Below are positions 50,030-62,940 of a DNA stretch of 64,000 nt, in pieces. The translations under genes and the position numbers were made by a program. This DNA is from Cymbidium sinense (lineage: Eukaryota; Streptophyta; Magnoliopsida; Asparagales; Orchidaceae): NCBI GenBank assembly GCA_021442155.1, contig CM038223.1, forward strand, positions 31,966,983 through 32,030,982. Reading direction: 5' to 3'. Position 1 is the first letter of the stretch. Every line of letters begins with the position of its first letter. A model generated the notes under the pieces. That model did no database searches and was not told the origin of the DNA. It was given only the letters and a program-made list of their open reading frames with translations.

Positions 50030-52920
50030 AGGTTGTATGAGCCCTATAGGTCATAGTAGACAGCCTCTCTCTAGCCTCATAGAGATACTGAAGGGCAACT
50101 TCTTGATCATAAACTAATGAGGAAAGAATCTGCTCAAGTTTGATCACTTGAGTGTCTGTCTGTGACCAGTCCTCTTCTATATCTTTGATAGACTATCTAA
50201 ACTTAGATCTCCATTCTAATTGATACTATCTCCTCAGCTATAATTCTCTCAATTTAGCAAATATGTCAAGGAGCTCAATCTTTGCTCTATAAAGTTCTCT
50301 CTGGTAAAATCTCAAGGCTTTGAGTCTGTGCTCGAGGTCTTGGCAAATTAGAGAGACTTGATGTGAAGTAGTGTTATGTGAGATTTCTATAGTAGTGATT
50401 GTATTTGATAAGACTTCTTGATAAGTGTTGAATAATGAGAAAATCCCAAACTCAATATCTTTACACTAGGATTCCCAAAGCTATAGCTCTCTTGCTTCAA
50501 GACCCAAGGTGGCAGCACAATCTAATAAAGAATTCTCCTCCACGTAGAAGCTAAAAAGCTTAGGTAAGACTTTCGGATCAACACTCAAAAGTAGGTGACA
50601 TAATGGCATCACTATATGACATGGACTCTTTGAAGAGCCATAATATAGTAGATCTAATGTCCTATGATGTGTCCTGGAGATGAAGCATGAGATCTCTAGG
50701 CCAGATAATTGCCTCTGAGCTATATAACTCAAAATGGGAATGTTATTACTCTCTATATAGGAATCAATAAATGAGGAATCATCTCATGTGGTACTCACTT
50801 TCACCCAAGTCAAATCTAATAGGAGTGACTCTTGACTAGTCATCAGAGTGCCAGATTCTTCTATATGTGATTCTTCCTTAATATGCATATGGTCACTACT
50901 GACAGGTTGAGTAGGCGTTGGGGAAATAACATTAGTGTCTATAGATAATATCGGCATTCACTATCCATTTGTCCTGCTAGTGGCTCAACTTTTACTGGTG
51001 GGATGAAAATATAAGTAGAGTCATCTATCCCTGCTAATCCCATATCATAAGCCTTTCATCGTCTCTTCCTTCTATGGTCTTGCTCATTTGAGGATCTCTT
51101 AGGAGTATGAGTCGCATGTCAGAGGAAATGTATATGTCATGTCGATCTAGCTTTTTCCAATCTATGACTCTATATGCGAAAGCCCAGCTTGAATAAGGAA
51201 GAGACGGTATGGCAGATGCACAGTAAACATATGTGACTAACTCTTGTGTAAGCCTTTTGGGGAGCCACATAGAAACTTGATCCAGCTCCTAGGCAAAGTA
51301 AGAAAGCCCATGTTGTAGAAACTATTGCTAAACAAATTGCCAGTGAGAGCATCCCCAAGGAATGAGTATCTACTATATTCAATATTTGCGATGGTCCATA
51401 TACGGGCATAGCTTGAATGAAGCAATATTGCCTAGCCACCCTGTTGGGATTATTTTCCTCCAATATCATGAACTCATGACACCAGTAATAAAACCAAGCA
51501 TGTCTCAACCCAATGAGGTATTCTATTTTTCATCTACATCCTAGCCTTGATAATAGTAAAGGTATTTCTCTCTCGATAAGGAAATCTATGAATCTCTATC
51601 CTAAGCTTTGAGTAGACAAACTATGTAAAGATGATCTATGAATGATCTAATAGCATCCATTATGTGTGATGGAGCAAACATGAAGGTCCAAATCTAATCC
51701 TTGCCCAAGGTGACTGTTTCCCTACTCAACTACATGAACATAGGGAAATGCTTCTCTTTGAAATAGGATGGCATCTCAGGACAACTGAAAGCTCCTAATA
51801 TATGTGCATAAATCTATCCATGTAAGCAATACCAAGGATCATCTACTTCATAGCATCGCGAGTCAGTCATAATGCTCACTCTGCTTATTCCATGATATAA
51901 GTATGCAAATGATGTAGGTGCTAATGTTATCTTCTTGCCATGAGCAAGCAAGCTGGACATCAAAAGAGTGGAAGGATGAAAAAGTCTATTGTGACCTAGA
52001 CATACAACATAACACAACCAAGCAACAATGAAAGCAACTAAGGATAGTTTCTCATCAATGTCTCATGCTAAGATTCACTGAAAGCTAACTCTTCCTTCCA
52101 ACTCAAATTTAGCACTGAATGACTTCTCAAATGTATGAAATCTCATATCAAATAGATCATCCAATCATGCAAAATGAGCAAACATATTGCTAAATCAAGG
52201 AAACTCTCAGACCATGTATCTAGAGTAACTGTGTTCCATCACCTATGGCCTGATCTATGCTCTCTAAAATGTCTCTAATAGGAGCTAGAGCATGATGGAT
52301 ACCTGGGGAATATACATGACTACCTCTTCTAAGTTGGCCAACTGGTTGATGTTGAAAGAGCTCATGATCTAGAAGCAAGCACTCCTCATAGGGAATGCCT
52401 ATAATAGGGAGACCTACTATATCCTACATGTCAGCCAAAGTAATAGTCATCTCATGTGGACCAATCTAGCAAATATTATTATTCCCACCCTATTTTTTCT
52501 ATGCTCCAAATCCAAGTAAATGGAAGACGGTTCTAATCAAAAAGTGATCGATAGACTATGTGATATAGGCCAGCTTTCCTGAGGATGTCACCATGCATCT
52601 ATAGATAATTGTGTGCCCAATATACATAGCCACTAATAACTAATAATGGCGTGTCAAATACTGCCTGGGTCCTAATCTTCTACATCATGATGTAATATGC
52701 AATAACCCAAAAGTCTAACTGTGCCTACAAAAGGAACAATATCTATAACTAGCTGAAGTACATCCTGATCCCCAAAGCTAAGAGATCTATGACCCTCTCT
52801 AAAAGAAAATCATAACTATATCTCAACTTTAAATTGATCACCGATTACCAAGATCATGACCTGATGGCAGCTCTGAATCAACAGACAAAATGCTTGATGA
52901 TTGAGCAAATGAATCATAAA
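50030..52920 (-). pseudogene. Extra Tat ORF with plant-mobile-domain-like block, element 2 copy
   Basis: It is read on the minus strand after integrase. The N-terminal block near 52910-52770 matches 16850-17010 (HLLNHQAF.., ..RERVIDLLALGIRMYF). An open piece at 52017-51814 has NRLFHPSTLLMSSLLAHGKK then ITLAPTSFAYLYHGISRVSI. CPEMPSYFKEKHF follows near 51770. The C-terminus (50330-50030) is coiled-coil-like: LEHRLKALRFYQRELYRAKI, then DTQVIKLEQILSSLVYDQEV, then YLYEARERLST. Agreement of order and motifs with element 1 shows this is a family-wide gene of ~950-1000 codons. The plant mobile domain call rests on the LAHGKKITLAPTSFAYLYHG stretch. It carries many stops. Confidence 0.55.
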
Positions 52921-53049
52921 AAATATTCCTACCTATCAACATATTTCTTTATTTGATCAATTTAAGTTGATTTTGACTTTTTTATTTGTAAAGCATAACA
53001 TCTTTAATAGTTATGTATAATATCTCTTAAGATATTGTCCATTTATATG

Positions 53050-54350
53050 GGGCATAAGTCTTATCCCGTCTGCATCAATGAGCTAATAAGCTCCCCTTTT
53101 GCATACTTTTTCAATGATATATGACCTTTTCCAATTTGGGTTAAACTTTCCACTGGCTCATTGATGTGGAATGATAGGCCTTTTGCATACTAGTACTAGT
53201 TCATCTACTTCGAAGCTTCTTAGCGAACCATGCAGTCATGAGCTAAGGTCATCCTTATTTAATATATTTCTAAATTTTTTAGGCATGTAATCAAGTTGAT
53301 TTAGAGCTTCAAACTCTTCAAGTCATATACAGTCACTTTTCTCCATTGTAAGTTTATTTTGAACTGTTATATGAAGTGAAGGTTGTTCTACTTCAAGAGA
53401 AAGTATTCTACTCCGGAGACTAAGGAATATTGTGTTGCTTGTGTAGTAGTTTTGTATGTAGTCTGGTACTACTATAAGGCTTATATTAATTTGTCATATC
53501 ATTCTCTTTTATTTTTAGAGAAAATTTTCTTGAGAAGTCTAACCAACATTTTGTTGAATACTTCTACAAGACCATTGGCTCTTGGATCGTATATTGAAGA
53601 ATATCTCTATGTTATCTTGTATTTCTCAATGAAGTGATAGACTTTGGCATTCCTGAATGCAGTGCCACTATCAGATATAATTCTTTAGGGTACTCTAAAT
53701 CACTATACAATATGGACTTGGCAGAATTTCACTATATTATCTGCTTTAACTTTTTTAATGGAATTTCTTATGCCTATTTGGAGAAGTAATCACTGGAAAC
53801 TAAAATGAAATGATGTCCCCTAGATGACAGAGGATCTATGGGCCTATTATATCAGTTCTCCAACTTTTAAATGGCCAAGATGACACTATTATATGTAAGT
53901 GATTAAGTGGTTGATGCAATGTGTCTGTATATTTTTGACACTGATAACATCTTTTAACATGTTCAATGCAGTCTTGAACCATATTAAGCCAATAGTGTCA
54001 CATTCATTTGATTTTAATTTTTGTTTTAGGATCAGATTGGTGTGCAACACACAACCCTTCATGGACTTTAGCCATTACCATTTTTGTTTCATCTAGACCT
54101 AGGCATCACAATATCATTTGGTCGAATGAAAGCTGAAATAGTGTATCATTTACAAGGGTGTATTGTAGCACTCTTTGTGAAATTTGATGAGTCTTTGATT
54201 TGCCTTTTGGTAATCTGTCATCTTTAAGATAGGTGATGAACATTTCTTGCCAGTCATCTTCTTCAATTATCATTATAATCTCTTGATTTTCTTAAGCTTT
54301 AAAGGCTTGTAGGAGATTTTATGCTAATATTAGCCTACTTTGGACTATTA
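53050..54350 (-). pseudogene. Tat element 2 integrase remnant
   Basis: The C-terminal module is the best preserved part, read on the minus strand from 53190 to 53035: GKFNPNWKRSYIIEKVCKRG, then AY, LIDADGIRLMPHINGQYLKR. In GPY the G-P has become R-S. The catalytic core shows SRGHHFILVSSDYFSK (~53822-53775) with the first Asp kept. The rest has stops and frame changes. The + strand open frame at 53383-53637 is antisense to it. Confidence 0.75.
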
Positions 54351-55250
54351 TTGTAATTGTTTCTCCTTGAGAGTTTATCATTTCTTTAGCTAATTTAGCT
54401 AATGTCTCAACTTTTCTATTGTCCCTATGTGACACCCTTATAATTATTACTTTAGAGATTTTTTTTAAAAGCTCTGGGACATGCTTATGATAAAGCATCC
54501 ATTCAAGCTAATTTATCTTGAAAGTCCCAACTATTTGTCAAATTCTAGTTTGAGATCTCCATAAGAATGAAGCTTCTTAATTACTAGCATTAAACCCATA
54601 ATTAATGCTTCATATTTGGCCTCATTATCAGTTAGAGGTTTCATTAGACTATATGAATATCAGAGAATATTTTCTTATAATCATAAATATTAAGCCAATT
54701 CTAACATGTACTGTAGGTAAATCGGGCGATTTAGCTGGCTTTATTAATGAAGCCCCATCAAAATAGAGTTTCCATTTTAATGATTGTTGAGCTTCTTCCA
54801 TTTTGAATATTTTTTTCATCAGGCAATTCATCGTTGAGTGAAGAGTTTGATGGTAAAGGTTGAGCAGCTAAAAAATCAGCCGAGCTTACCCATTTATAGC
54901 CTTCTTTGGGACATATGTTATACCAAATTTAAGTAATATGATTGCTCATTTATCTAAGTGGATAGTTACAATAGGTCTAGTCATTAAGAATTTAAGAGGG
55001 TCGACTTTATACATTAAAGTTATTTTATGTTATAACATATAGTGATAGTTTTTGTGTAGCAAATATTAATGCTAGACATTACTTCTCAAAAAGGAGAATT
55101 TCTTATTTCAGCTCCTATTATATGTTGACTTATATAGTATAAGATTTTTTTCTTTCCTTCTTCATTATTCTGAACTAACAAAGCTCCCAATGACTCTTCT
55201 GAGGATGTCATATACAATATCAAAATATTTTATGTTATTAGTGTTGCTAA
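54351..55250 (-). pseudogene. Tat element 2 RNase H and second RNase H remnants
   Basis: The archaeal-type RNase H is clear on the minus strand. WKLYFDGASLIKPAKSPDLP lies at 54777-54718, a TDNEAKYEALI-like Glu motif at ~54638-54606, and a RVSHRDNRKVETLAKLAKEM tail at ~54435-54370. The first RNase H and connection lie at 54900-55250 with many stops (KILYYIS-like words near 55140). This mirrors element 1. Confidence 0.75.
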
Positions 55251-55868
55251 AATTAGAGGATATAATAAACATTATTTTATGTTGTCAAATGCTTCTTGAC
55301 AAGAATCATCCTATATAAAAGGCACATCTTTTTCCATTAATCAATAGAATGGCTAGAATCACCCCAAAAGATTAGAAATGAACCTTCTAATGTATGTCAA
55401 TTTTTCTTGTAGTAAATGTAATTTCTTCAATGTCTTAATCACTGTCATTTCTTTTATTGCTTTTATTTTAGAGAGATCCATTTTAATCCCTCTATGAAGC
55501 TCAAGAATTTTCTAGAAGTCACACCGAAAGCATATTTTAACGGATTCATCTTTAAGTTGAAACATCAAATTCTATCGAATATAATTCTTAAATCACTTAT
55601 GTGCTCGCTTTGATTCTTGCTCTTGACAACCAAATCATCGATGTAACATTCTACATATCTATGTGTAATATCATCAAAGATGTGAGTCATTATCCTTTGG
55701 TATGTAATACTAACTTTTTTCAAGACCAATGACATCACTTGTAGTAGTATATGCCAATTGGTGCACAAAAAGATGTATGCTTTTCATTTGTAGAGCCATT
55801 TTAATTTGGTTATATTTTGATGAACTATCCATGAAGGAAAATATATCAAAGATTGATGTGTTATCTAC
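55251..55868 (-). pseudogene. Tat element 2 reverse transcriptase remnant
   Basis: LMVDNTSIFDIFSFMDSSSK and YNQIKMAL lie at 55873-55790 (first catalytic Asp). The second box is intact: CYIDDLVVKSKNQSEHISDL with YIDD at 55645-55634. RFISNLLG-like connection and DVPFI.DDSCQEAFDNIK words lie at 55390-55260. The fingers domain before VDNT is missing. There is a frame change between the two catalytic boxes. Confidence 0.85.
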
Positions 55869-56270
55869 CATGAGTTCTGTATTTAGGTGAGAGGAAGGGC
55901 TTAGCCAAAGAAATGGTGGTGACCGAAGGGAGTGTGATGCAGAGAGAATAGAGTGTGGAGTGGAGAGAGTGTGAGAGTGTGTAGAGAGTGTGAGAGTGGC
56001 TAGAGAATAGAGAGAGAAGAGAAGAGAGTAAGAGTGGCAAGCCCTCACTTATTATAAGAACCAATTCTCAATGGCTCCTTGTCTCCTAACCACTCCTACT
56101 TTCCCCTTAAGAAGTTATCACTGACAGGGATAGCTGTTGGCGAGAGTGGTTAAGGCATCTAAATTTTGTAAACTTAGGGGGAGTAGTGATGCCAATGTCA
56201 CGATGCTCTGGGTTGGGATGCTTTCATCTCTCCTTTTTTTTTGTTTACAAATATTTATCTGCTTCAAGTG
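55869..56270 (-). promoter_or_regulatory. LTR promoter-like fragment between gag and RT of element 2
   Basis: On the minus strand, a CCCCCTAAGTTTACAAAATT block, a TTAACCACTCTCGCCAACAG block, a TTATAATAAG box (~56058) and a long CT-rich leader (56030-55900) follow each other. The same series, with variation, stands at 19760-20020 (+) and upstream of 49501 (-). It replaces the protease and the start of RT, so it is probably a rearranged LTR fragment. Confidence 0.5.
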
Positions 56271-57938
56271 CTTCATATAAAGATTATTCCAAATGTATGG
56301 AAATTTTCTTGATTTTAGAAATAATTTTCTTAGAGGTATGGGACAAGGAGATGTCCCAATCTTCTTTATTCTTAAGAGAATCAAATGATTCCCTAGAGAT
56401 TACTTTAATAGAATTAGAGGATTGTGCTACTAGGTAATCTTTGGGTATCACTATGGATTCTTATTTATAGCTTCATTCGAGCTAGTGCTTAAAGGTAAAA
56501 CAATCCTCTAAGACATGACCTAGCATGTAATGGTAGAGGTAATAGTTAGGATCATCACTTCTGCCCACTTCCTCTGGCTTCCTAGGTTTGGGTAGCTGAA
56601 AGTTATTCTTCTTAAGGATATTCTTAAAGATCTTTCTAACTACCTCCCTCTTAAATGAATATGGTTTATTGTGTTTATTAGAAAGAGTAGGTGAAAAATA
56701 GCTACCTGCTGGGGAATACTGATATCGCTATTATGGAGGCTACTGTGGTAGCCTTAGAGGTGGAAGAGGATGTGGGAGTGGAGCCTATTGAACTTTAGGC
56801 CTCTTGTAGTGTACTCTCATAGGCTTCTTTCCTTTATCCATAATTGACACAACTCCTAGCTTCTTCTCAAATACTTTCTGAGGTTTGGGCTTGCATGACT
56901 GGTCTAGAAGGATAACTATTTGGCTTCCTCTTATAAGCTAACTGCTTTGCTAATTAATTTCTTTTGATAATGAAGCCTTTAAGCATGAAGGCAACTGGGA
57001 CATGAATATTCTTGAGGAGAATTTCAATGTTGTGTTGCTCTTAAAGCTACAATTCACATTTCATACTTAGGTTTTGACACCTGAGAATAGTTGAGTTTGA
57101 TGCCTCACCTTCCTCAAATTTAGCTCCTTGTGCCTCAATGTTGTGATGTTGTTCTCTATGGGAAGAAGTTCTAGTCTCTACCATGTGGACTTTTGATAAG
57201 TCATCTAGAAAATCATCCTCCTTCATATCAAAGTTGACTCTTTCTTCATCACTCCCATTCCCATCCATGCCCTTGATGGTTGCCTTATACTTAACTAAGA
57301 TTTCTTTAAATAAGCGACCATCTATATTCTTAGGGTCTATAGGGATGTATCCAAGGAGATGATCCTCTAATGTATAACTTTCTATGGGTAGAGTAGGATA
57401 AACATTATGTGCTGACGAGGTACTAACCATGATCGGTTCAACCAAGATGAGGACATTCTCTTCATCCTTCTTTTCTTCTTTGCTCTCCTCATCCTACTGG
57501 GTAGGTGGAGTGATGGAAATTCTCTTGGGCCGCAACTCCTAATGATATAGGAGGCTAAATGGGAGAGCCCATCCTTGCACCTTTGTTGTGTTTAAATGAA
57601 TCGTGACCCTTGGGTTGCAATTGTATCACAAAGGACTGGGATTTCTTCATAGATGTAGACTTTTGGCTTTTAGTTGGGACTTTTGATGGTGTGACATGGA
57701 CAGGTGATGGTGATCAATGAGTTGAGTGATGCTGAGGTGGTGGTGGCACCAGTTGCATCTCCGCTAAGGATCTCCTCCTTTGACTAGAACTAATGATAAC
57801 TATTATGTTGGAATGATCAGCTCTGTCAACTCGTTGATCAAGATAATGATCTACTAGTGTTGAGGCCGCTGACTACCTAACAAATCTTTGCCTATCCTTC
57901 CTGCTGGCTTGGGCATTTATTTTGGCCTCTGCGGCTAT
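56271..57938 (-). pseudogene. Tat element 2 gag remnant
   Basis: On the minus strand a 132-codon open piece (57445-57047) is rich in acidic residues (DDFLDDLSKVHMVETRTSSH) and has no motif I recognise. Further on, KREVVRKIFKNILKKNNFQL (~56660-56600) leads to DDPNYYLYHYMLGHVLEDCF then TFKH (~56560-56490), which parallels the knuckle-like segment of element 1 at 4050-4170. The frame is broken by stops. Copy C of LTR family 2 cuts the upstream part at 57939. Confidence 0.5.
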
Positions 57939-58139
57939 TGTCCTCACTTTTGGAGTGAGGATCCAATCTTTCCATCTTAGATCTAGGAGTCTTCTAGACA
58001 CTAAGAGTTCCTTAGTCATAGGACACCTCTAGTGACTAAGTGAACACTTAACCTAAACATAGAGACTTAGGAAGATTAGCCATAAGGTTTAGATCATGCC
58101 TTGGGGATTAAGATAACTTACCTATCCTATAGCCTAAGC

Positions 58140-59800
58140 CCAATTTATGTCTATCTCCTTAGCCTAAATCAAACCTCAAATTCAATCCAATTTCAAATCC
58201 ACATAACTAAACTCCAATAGAATCTCAAATTAAACCAACCTTTTCTAAGCCCTATGATTTAATCTTATGGACTTGGCCAAAACTCTTTCTATCTAAACCA
58301 AACTCAATTGATTTTCTTAAAATCAATTCAACCCTTCAATCAACATACCAAGATCAACAATCAAATTCAAGCCTCCAAACCAATTTCAAATCAAATTCAT
58401 AACCCAAATCCTTTCTAAACCCTATGATCTAATCTCATGTACTTAGCCAAAACCCTTTCAATCCAATCATGCTTAATTGATTTTCTCATAAATCAATCAT
58501 CCCTCCAAATCAAATCAACAATCAAATTCAATTCCTCAAATCAAATTCAAATAATCTTTCCAAGCCCTATGATTTAATCTTATGGACTTAGCCAAAATTC
58601 TCTTCAATCCAAACCAAACTCAATTAATTTTTTCATAAATCAATTCAGTCCATTCAATCCTCCATTACAAACCAAATCAAATCCACAATCAAATCAACTA
58701 AGCCAAAATCAATCCAATCAAACCTAACTTAACCCATTTGACTTAAGATATTCCAATGAGCCAAAATCCATTCAAATCCAAATCAATTGCAACCAAATAT
58801 ATAAATCAATTCCAAATCAATATTCAAACTCAACTGAACTCAAATCAAACCTTTATCAAGCCAATTGACTCATTTAGGCTCACTTGACCCAGAGGGGCCT
58901 AAAGGACCCATTTGAGCCAACTTTAAATCCAAACCAAATTGGATTGAACCAAATCAATCCAACCCTCCTACAATGATTATTGATCATCCTTGATTGATCT
59001 ATTGCAATCAATTAGAAAACCAAGTCAAATTTGTCATTTGACCAAGTCAACCCACTTAACCTACATGAGCCAAATTAGCCAAAGTTCATCCTAAGCCAAA
59101 TTAATTGAAACCAATGATTAACATCAACCTATGATCAACCTTTGAACATAACTTGACCATCAATTGAGCCAAACCTAACCCAATTGGCCCTTTGACTCAA
59201 GTTGACCTAATTTGACCTAAAAGACCAAATTGAGTCAAATCAAGATCTAAGCCAAATTAATTGCAACCAATGGTTTAAGTTCATCTCAAATTGATCATTG
59301 AACATGATCAAAGCCTTAATTGAACCCAATTTAACCAATTGAACCCAATTGGCCTATTTAGCCCAAATTGACCTAAAGGATCAATTTTGCCTAAATCAAA
59401 ACCAAATTCAAATTAAATCAAACCAAAGCCTACAATCATCTTTAGTTGATCAATTGAACATGAACCAATGCCCAACCCAAGTCAATTTGGCCAATTTGGT
59501 CAATTTGGTCAATCTGATCAACTTGACCTATTTGACCCAAATGAACTCAAATGAGTAAAATCTAAATTCAAGTCAAATTGATCCAAACCAATTGCACCAA
59601 AACATTCATAATATCCATTGACTTGGTTTGACCCAATTTGGTCAATTTGACTCTCAATTTGACCTACATGAGTCAATTTGAGCCAAACCCACTTGAACCA
59701 AGCCCAAACCCATTGAAATTTGACATGACCCATCCTTAGCTCATCTTGGGTCAGCCCAAAACCAACCCAACCCAGTTAGGACCTAATTTGACCCATTACC
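58140..59800 (+). repeat. Low-complexity CAATTTGACC tract of LTR C
   Basis: This is a long run of degenerate words (TCAAATTGA, CCAATTTGACC, GGTCAATTTGG). By eye at least twenty TTGACC/TTGACT words on the two strands fall between 58730 and 59795, the last ~10 bp before the TATA box. Confidence 0.8.
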
Positions 59801-59803
59801 CAT

Positions 59804-59811
59804 TATATAAA
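59804..59811 (+). promoter_or_regulatory. TATA box of LTR C
   Basis: TATATAAA is followed by GCCCTCTACA. It lies at the boundary between the low-complexity tract and the GC-richer block, the expected U3/R border. A (near 7610) and B (near 41065) have lost the box through small changes but keep the downstream block. Confidence 0.6.
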
Positions 59812-62299
59812 GCCCTCTACATATGATAAAATCCACATTTTGGTGGTCAACTACCGTCCTTTGCATTTGGCAGCCACCTAAAGCTTAGAATGGAACACTA
59901 TCGAGGTGCCTAACCTTACCCATAGTGGCTAGATCAGCCATAGGCAAAGGGGAGGTGAGTTAACCCACCTCTTCTCATTAGCCAAACCCAAACATGTTGG
60001 AGACCCTTCAAGCCACCAACATCAGCCCCTTGGCCAACCAAACCGAACCACCTCAACTTGGTCTTGTCCCCTCTGGCCACCTATGGTGGCCGGATGGCCA
60101 AAAATGGTAGAGCAAATCTTTGCCATCCGATCTAAGGGAAGAGCGGGTATATTCCCCTCCATTCCATCTAATTCACACACTTGAACCCTCGGTGAGTTCT
60201 AACAGCCAGAGATGAGTTCCTTGAGTGCATTCTCGAGCTCCCCTAGTCTTCCCGTCATGAAAAAACACCAACCCAAAGTAGGACAAGCTCCCATTCCATC
60301 CAACCTTTTCAAAACTCAACTGCATTTAAAATAACTTCACCCACACATTCACCAAGCTCCGGCGAAGTGAAACAAACTCTCCCCCAATCGATTTAACCAC
60401 CAAAAGTATCTTCTAGGCTAACTCCGGTGAGGATCACGATAGCATTTAGTCAATAGACCAATTAGTGTAGAGGCATTACACCATCTTCTCAACAGAGCTT
60501 CACCTTGTTAAGGCGATTCTATCTCGGATGGTTCGCTATCAATCTTGAGCTCAGGTGAGGTAAATTCCATTATACTGAGTTTTTTTCAAAATTTTTAAGG
60601 CCTTTTCAAAGTGGATGTTGATTCTGCACAAATCCAACTATTAGATCTCTTAGGATCCTCCTTGTGAAGGCGTGGGATCAATCCTAAGCCAATTCTAGCT
60701 TCGACAAGCTCAAATTAGGTGGTAGAAGGTGGATGGTGTCCGTCTTTCATTATGTGGGAGATGATGGATCACCCGCCGCCTGTTCCACATGATTGGAATG
60801 GATGATTGTAATTAATTCTCTAATTAATCTTGATTTTATCCCTTAATAATCATGTGTTTAATCCCTACCATCCGATCTTATATCCAACGATGGGGATGAA
60901 ATCACGTTCGTCGCTGCCACATAGGCACCACGTCTGACGGGTTTAAATAACCAATCCCATGGTGCCACATGAAAAGTACACCACATTAGCGATCCATGTG
61001 GAAGTGATGAGATTAGACTTAATTAATTCATTTTAATCATTAAAACTGTGGAACATTATAACAAATTGTAGAAAATTCTAAAAAATATAAATAAATACTC
61101 ATTTTAAAGATAATTTAGAGGAGAATTAATTAATTGTAAAATTAAATAGTTTAATTAAGCCCTAATTACTTACCATTTAATTATAAACTTTGTGTGTCCA
61201 TTAAATGGGATGACTCCTGCCTCCCATGATTTTATTAGAATTTATTGCCTAGTAATTAGAGGAAATTAATTATTCAAACCTTAATTACCATCTTTAATTA
61301 AATAGGTGATTAATTAACATTCAAAATAGCAAGATTCAATTAATTAAGATTTATTAATCAATGTTTAATAGTGAATGGAAGAGGGAGAGGGGATTAGGAC
61401 CTCTTTCCTAAATCCATTTCATTTAAAGAGAATTAATTAAGGTGGAAATTAATTAAGTGGATAAATTAAATCAAATTAAAATGCAAATTTATCAGATAAT
61501 TAACAATGAAATTAAGGGTTCCCCTTTATGTGTTTAATAGCATAAAGACCCTTAAGAAAATTATGATTAACCTATAAGGGTGGAAAAATCATAAGAGTAC
61601 TTAATTAGGTTCTTTAATTCAATTAATCCTTAATAATGAGCCAATTGCATTAGGTCCTTTAGGAGCGTTGTAGCTTTACTTTTCTCACATGTTCATATTA
61701 TTTATGGTTCATATTTAAGTGATTAATCAAAATTGAAAAGCATAGGAAAGGGTAATTAAGTGATTTAGTTGATATTTCAATTTAATTAATTCATCAAATT
61801 CATTTAATTTTCTTGCCTTGAACTAATTAAGATTACCAACATGGGAATGGGGTTAAAATAACAAATAATTCCCCTCATCTCTAAATCAACTCAAATCCAA
61901 AAAAAATTTAAATTAATAAGAAGCTTTGGTTTTTCTTAAATAATTTTATTTGATATGATTGTCCTTAGGAATTAACTTAGTTGAATGAATCACATGTTTA
62001 TGTTTAGTTATTCCTTTCCAATTACTTTAAATCTTGTATGTCGTATGGTTTCATGCATTCATCTTTTCAAATATAAATGAATCAAATGAACTTCATTTAT
62101 GTAAGCTTACATGTGTTGATCTAACCTAATTATATGTATGGCTATTATCACTAATAAATTCAAATCTATTTTTCAAAGTTTATAAATTGATAATATAACA
62201 TGTGGAGAGATAGTAGTTATGAATACATTTAGAATTTATATGTGTTTATAGCTTAATGTGAAGTCCTCTTTCTTGAATTCATATATAGATTTACATAAT

Positions 62300-62940
62300 T
62301 TTGAATGTTAATGAGTATATAGTCTAGAAATTCTAAAAATAATAGGCTTTAATAGCCCCAAGGAGATCATTTGATTACCTACTTCCCTAGTTAAAAATGA
62401 CACATACTTATTTGATTTCACTCTTATGTATTTTGATATTTGAATTTGGATAGAGCTTTAATCCATATGCATAAATAATTTAACTAAAGAAAATACAAAT
62501 TTTGCATGATTTCCAACCTTATAATTGTGTATACATTTGCATGTATTAAAGATAACAAGTGTTTAGTGTGGAAATCTCGAGAATACAAGGCTTTAAATAG
62601 CCCCAAGGAGGTCATTTAATTATCTCACTTCTCTAGTTAACAATGGTACATACTTGCTTACATCTCTTATACATGTGTATGTATGCTTAATTAGAAGATG
62701 AAAATCCTCTCCTTTTGTTATTGAAAAATACATGCATCCATAATCTTCTAAGCCGTTGGCCTACATTAAATGTGGGTTAGTGTTCTCTTTCTTATGATTC
62801 ATATATAGATTTACATAAGTTTAAATGCTAATGAGTATATAGTCTAGATATCCTGGGAATATGAGGCTTTAAGTAGCCCCAAGGAGGTCATTTGATTATC
62901 TCACTTCCCTGCTTAATAATGACATGTACTTATTTGATTT
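62300..62940 (+). repeat. Three ~240-270-bp internal repeats of LTR C
   Basis: Units start with ATGAGTATATAGTCTAGAAA (~62311), ACAAGTGTTTAGTGTGGAAA (~62558) and ATGAGTATATAGTCTAGATA (~62831), each with a TTAAGTAGCCCCAAGGAGGT-like core. A and B have two units. Confidence 0.75.

Noticed and set aside
57047..57445. A 132-codon minus-strand frame that could be a host exon
   Set aside because: It lies directly upstream of a gag knuckle-like segment on the same strand. The acidic, low-complexity composition fits a gag-side remnant better, though no motif proves it.
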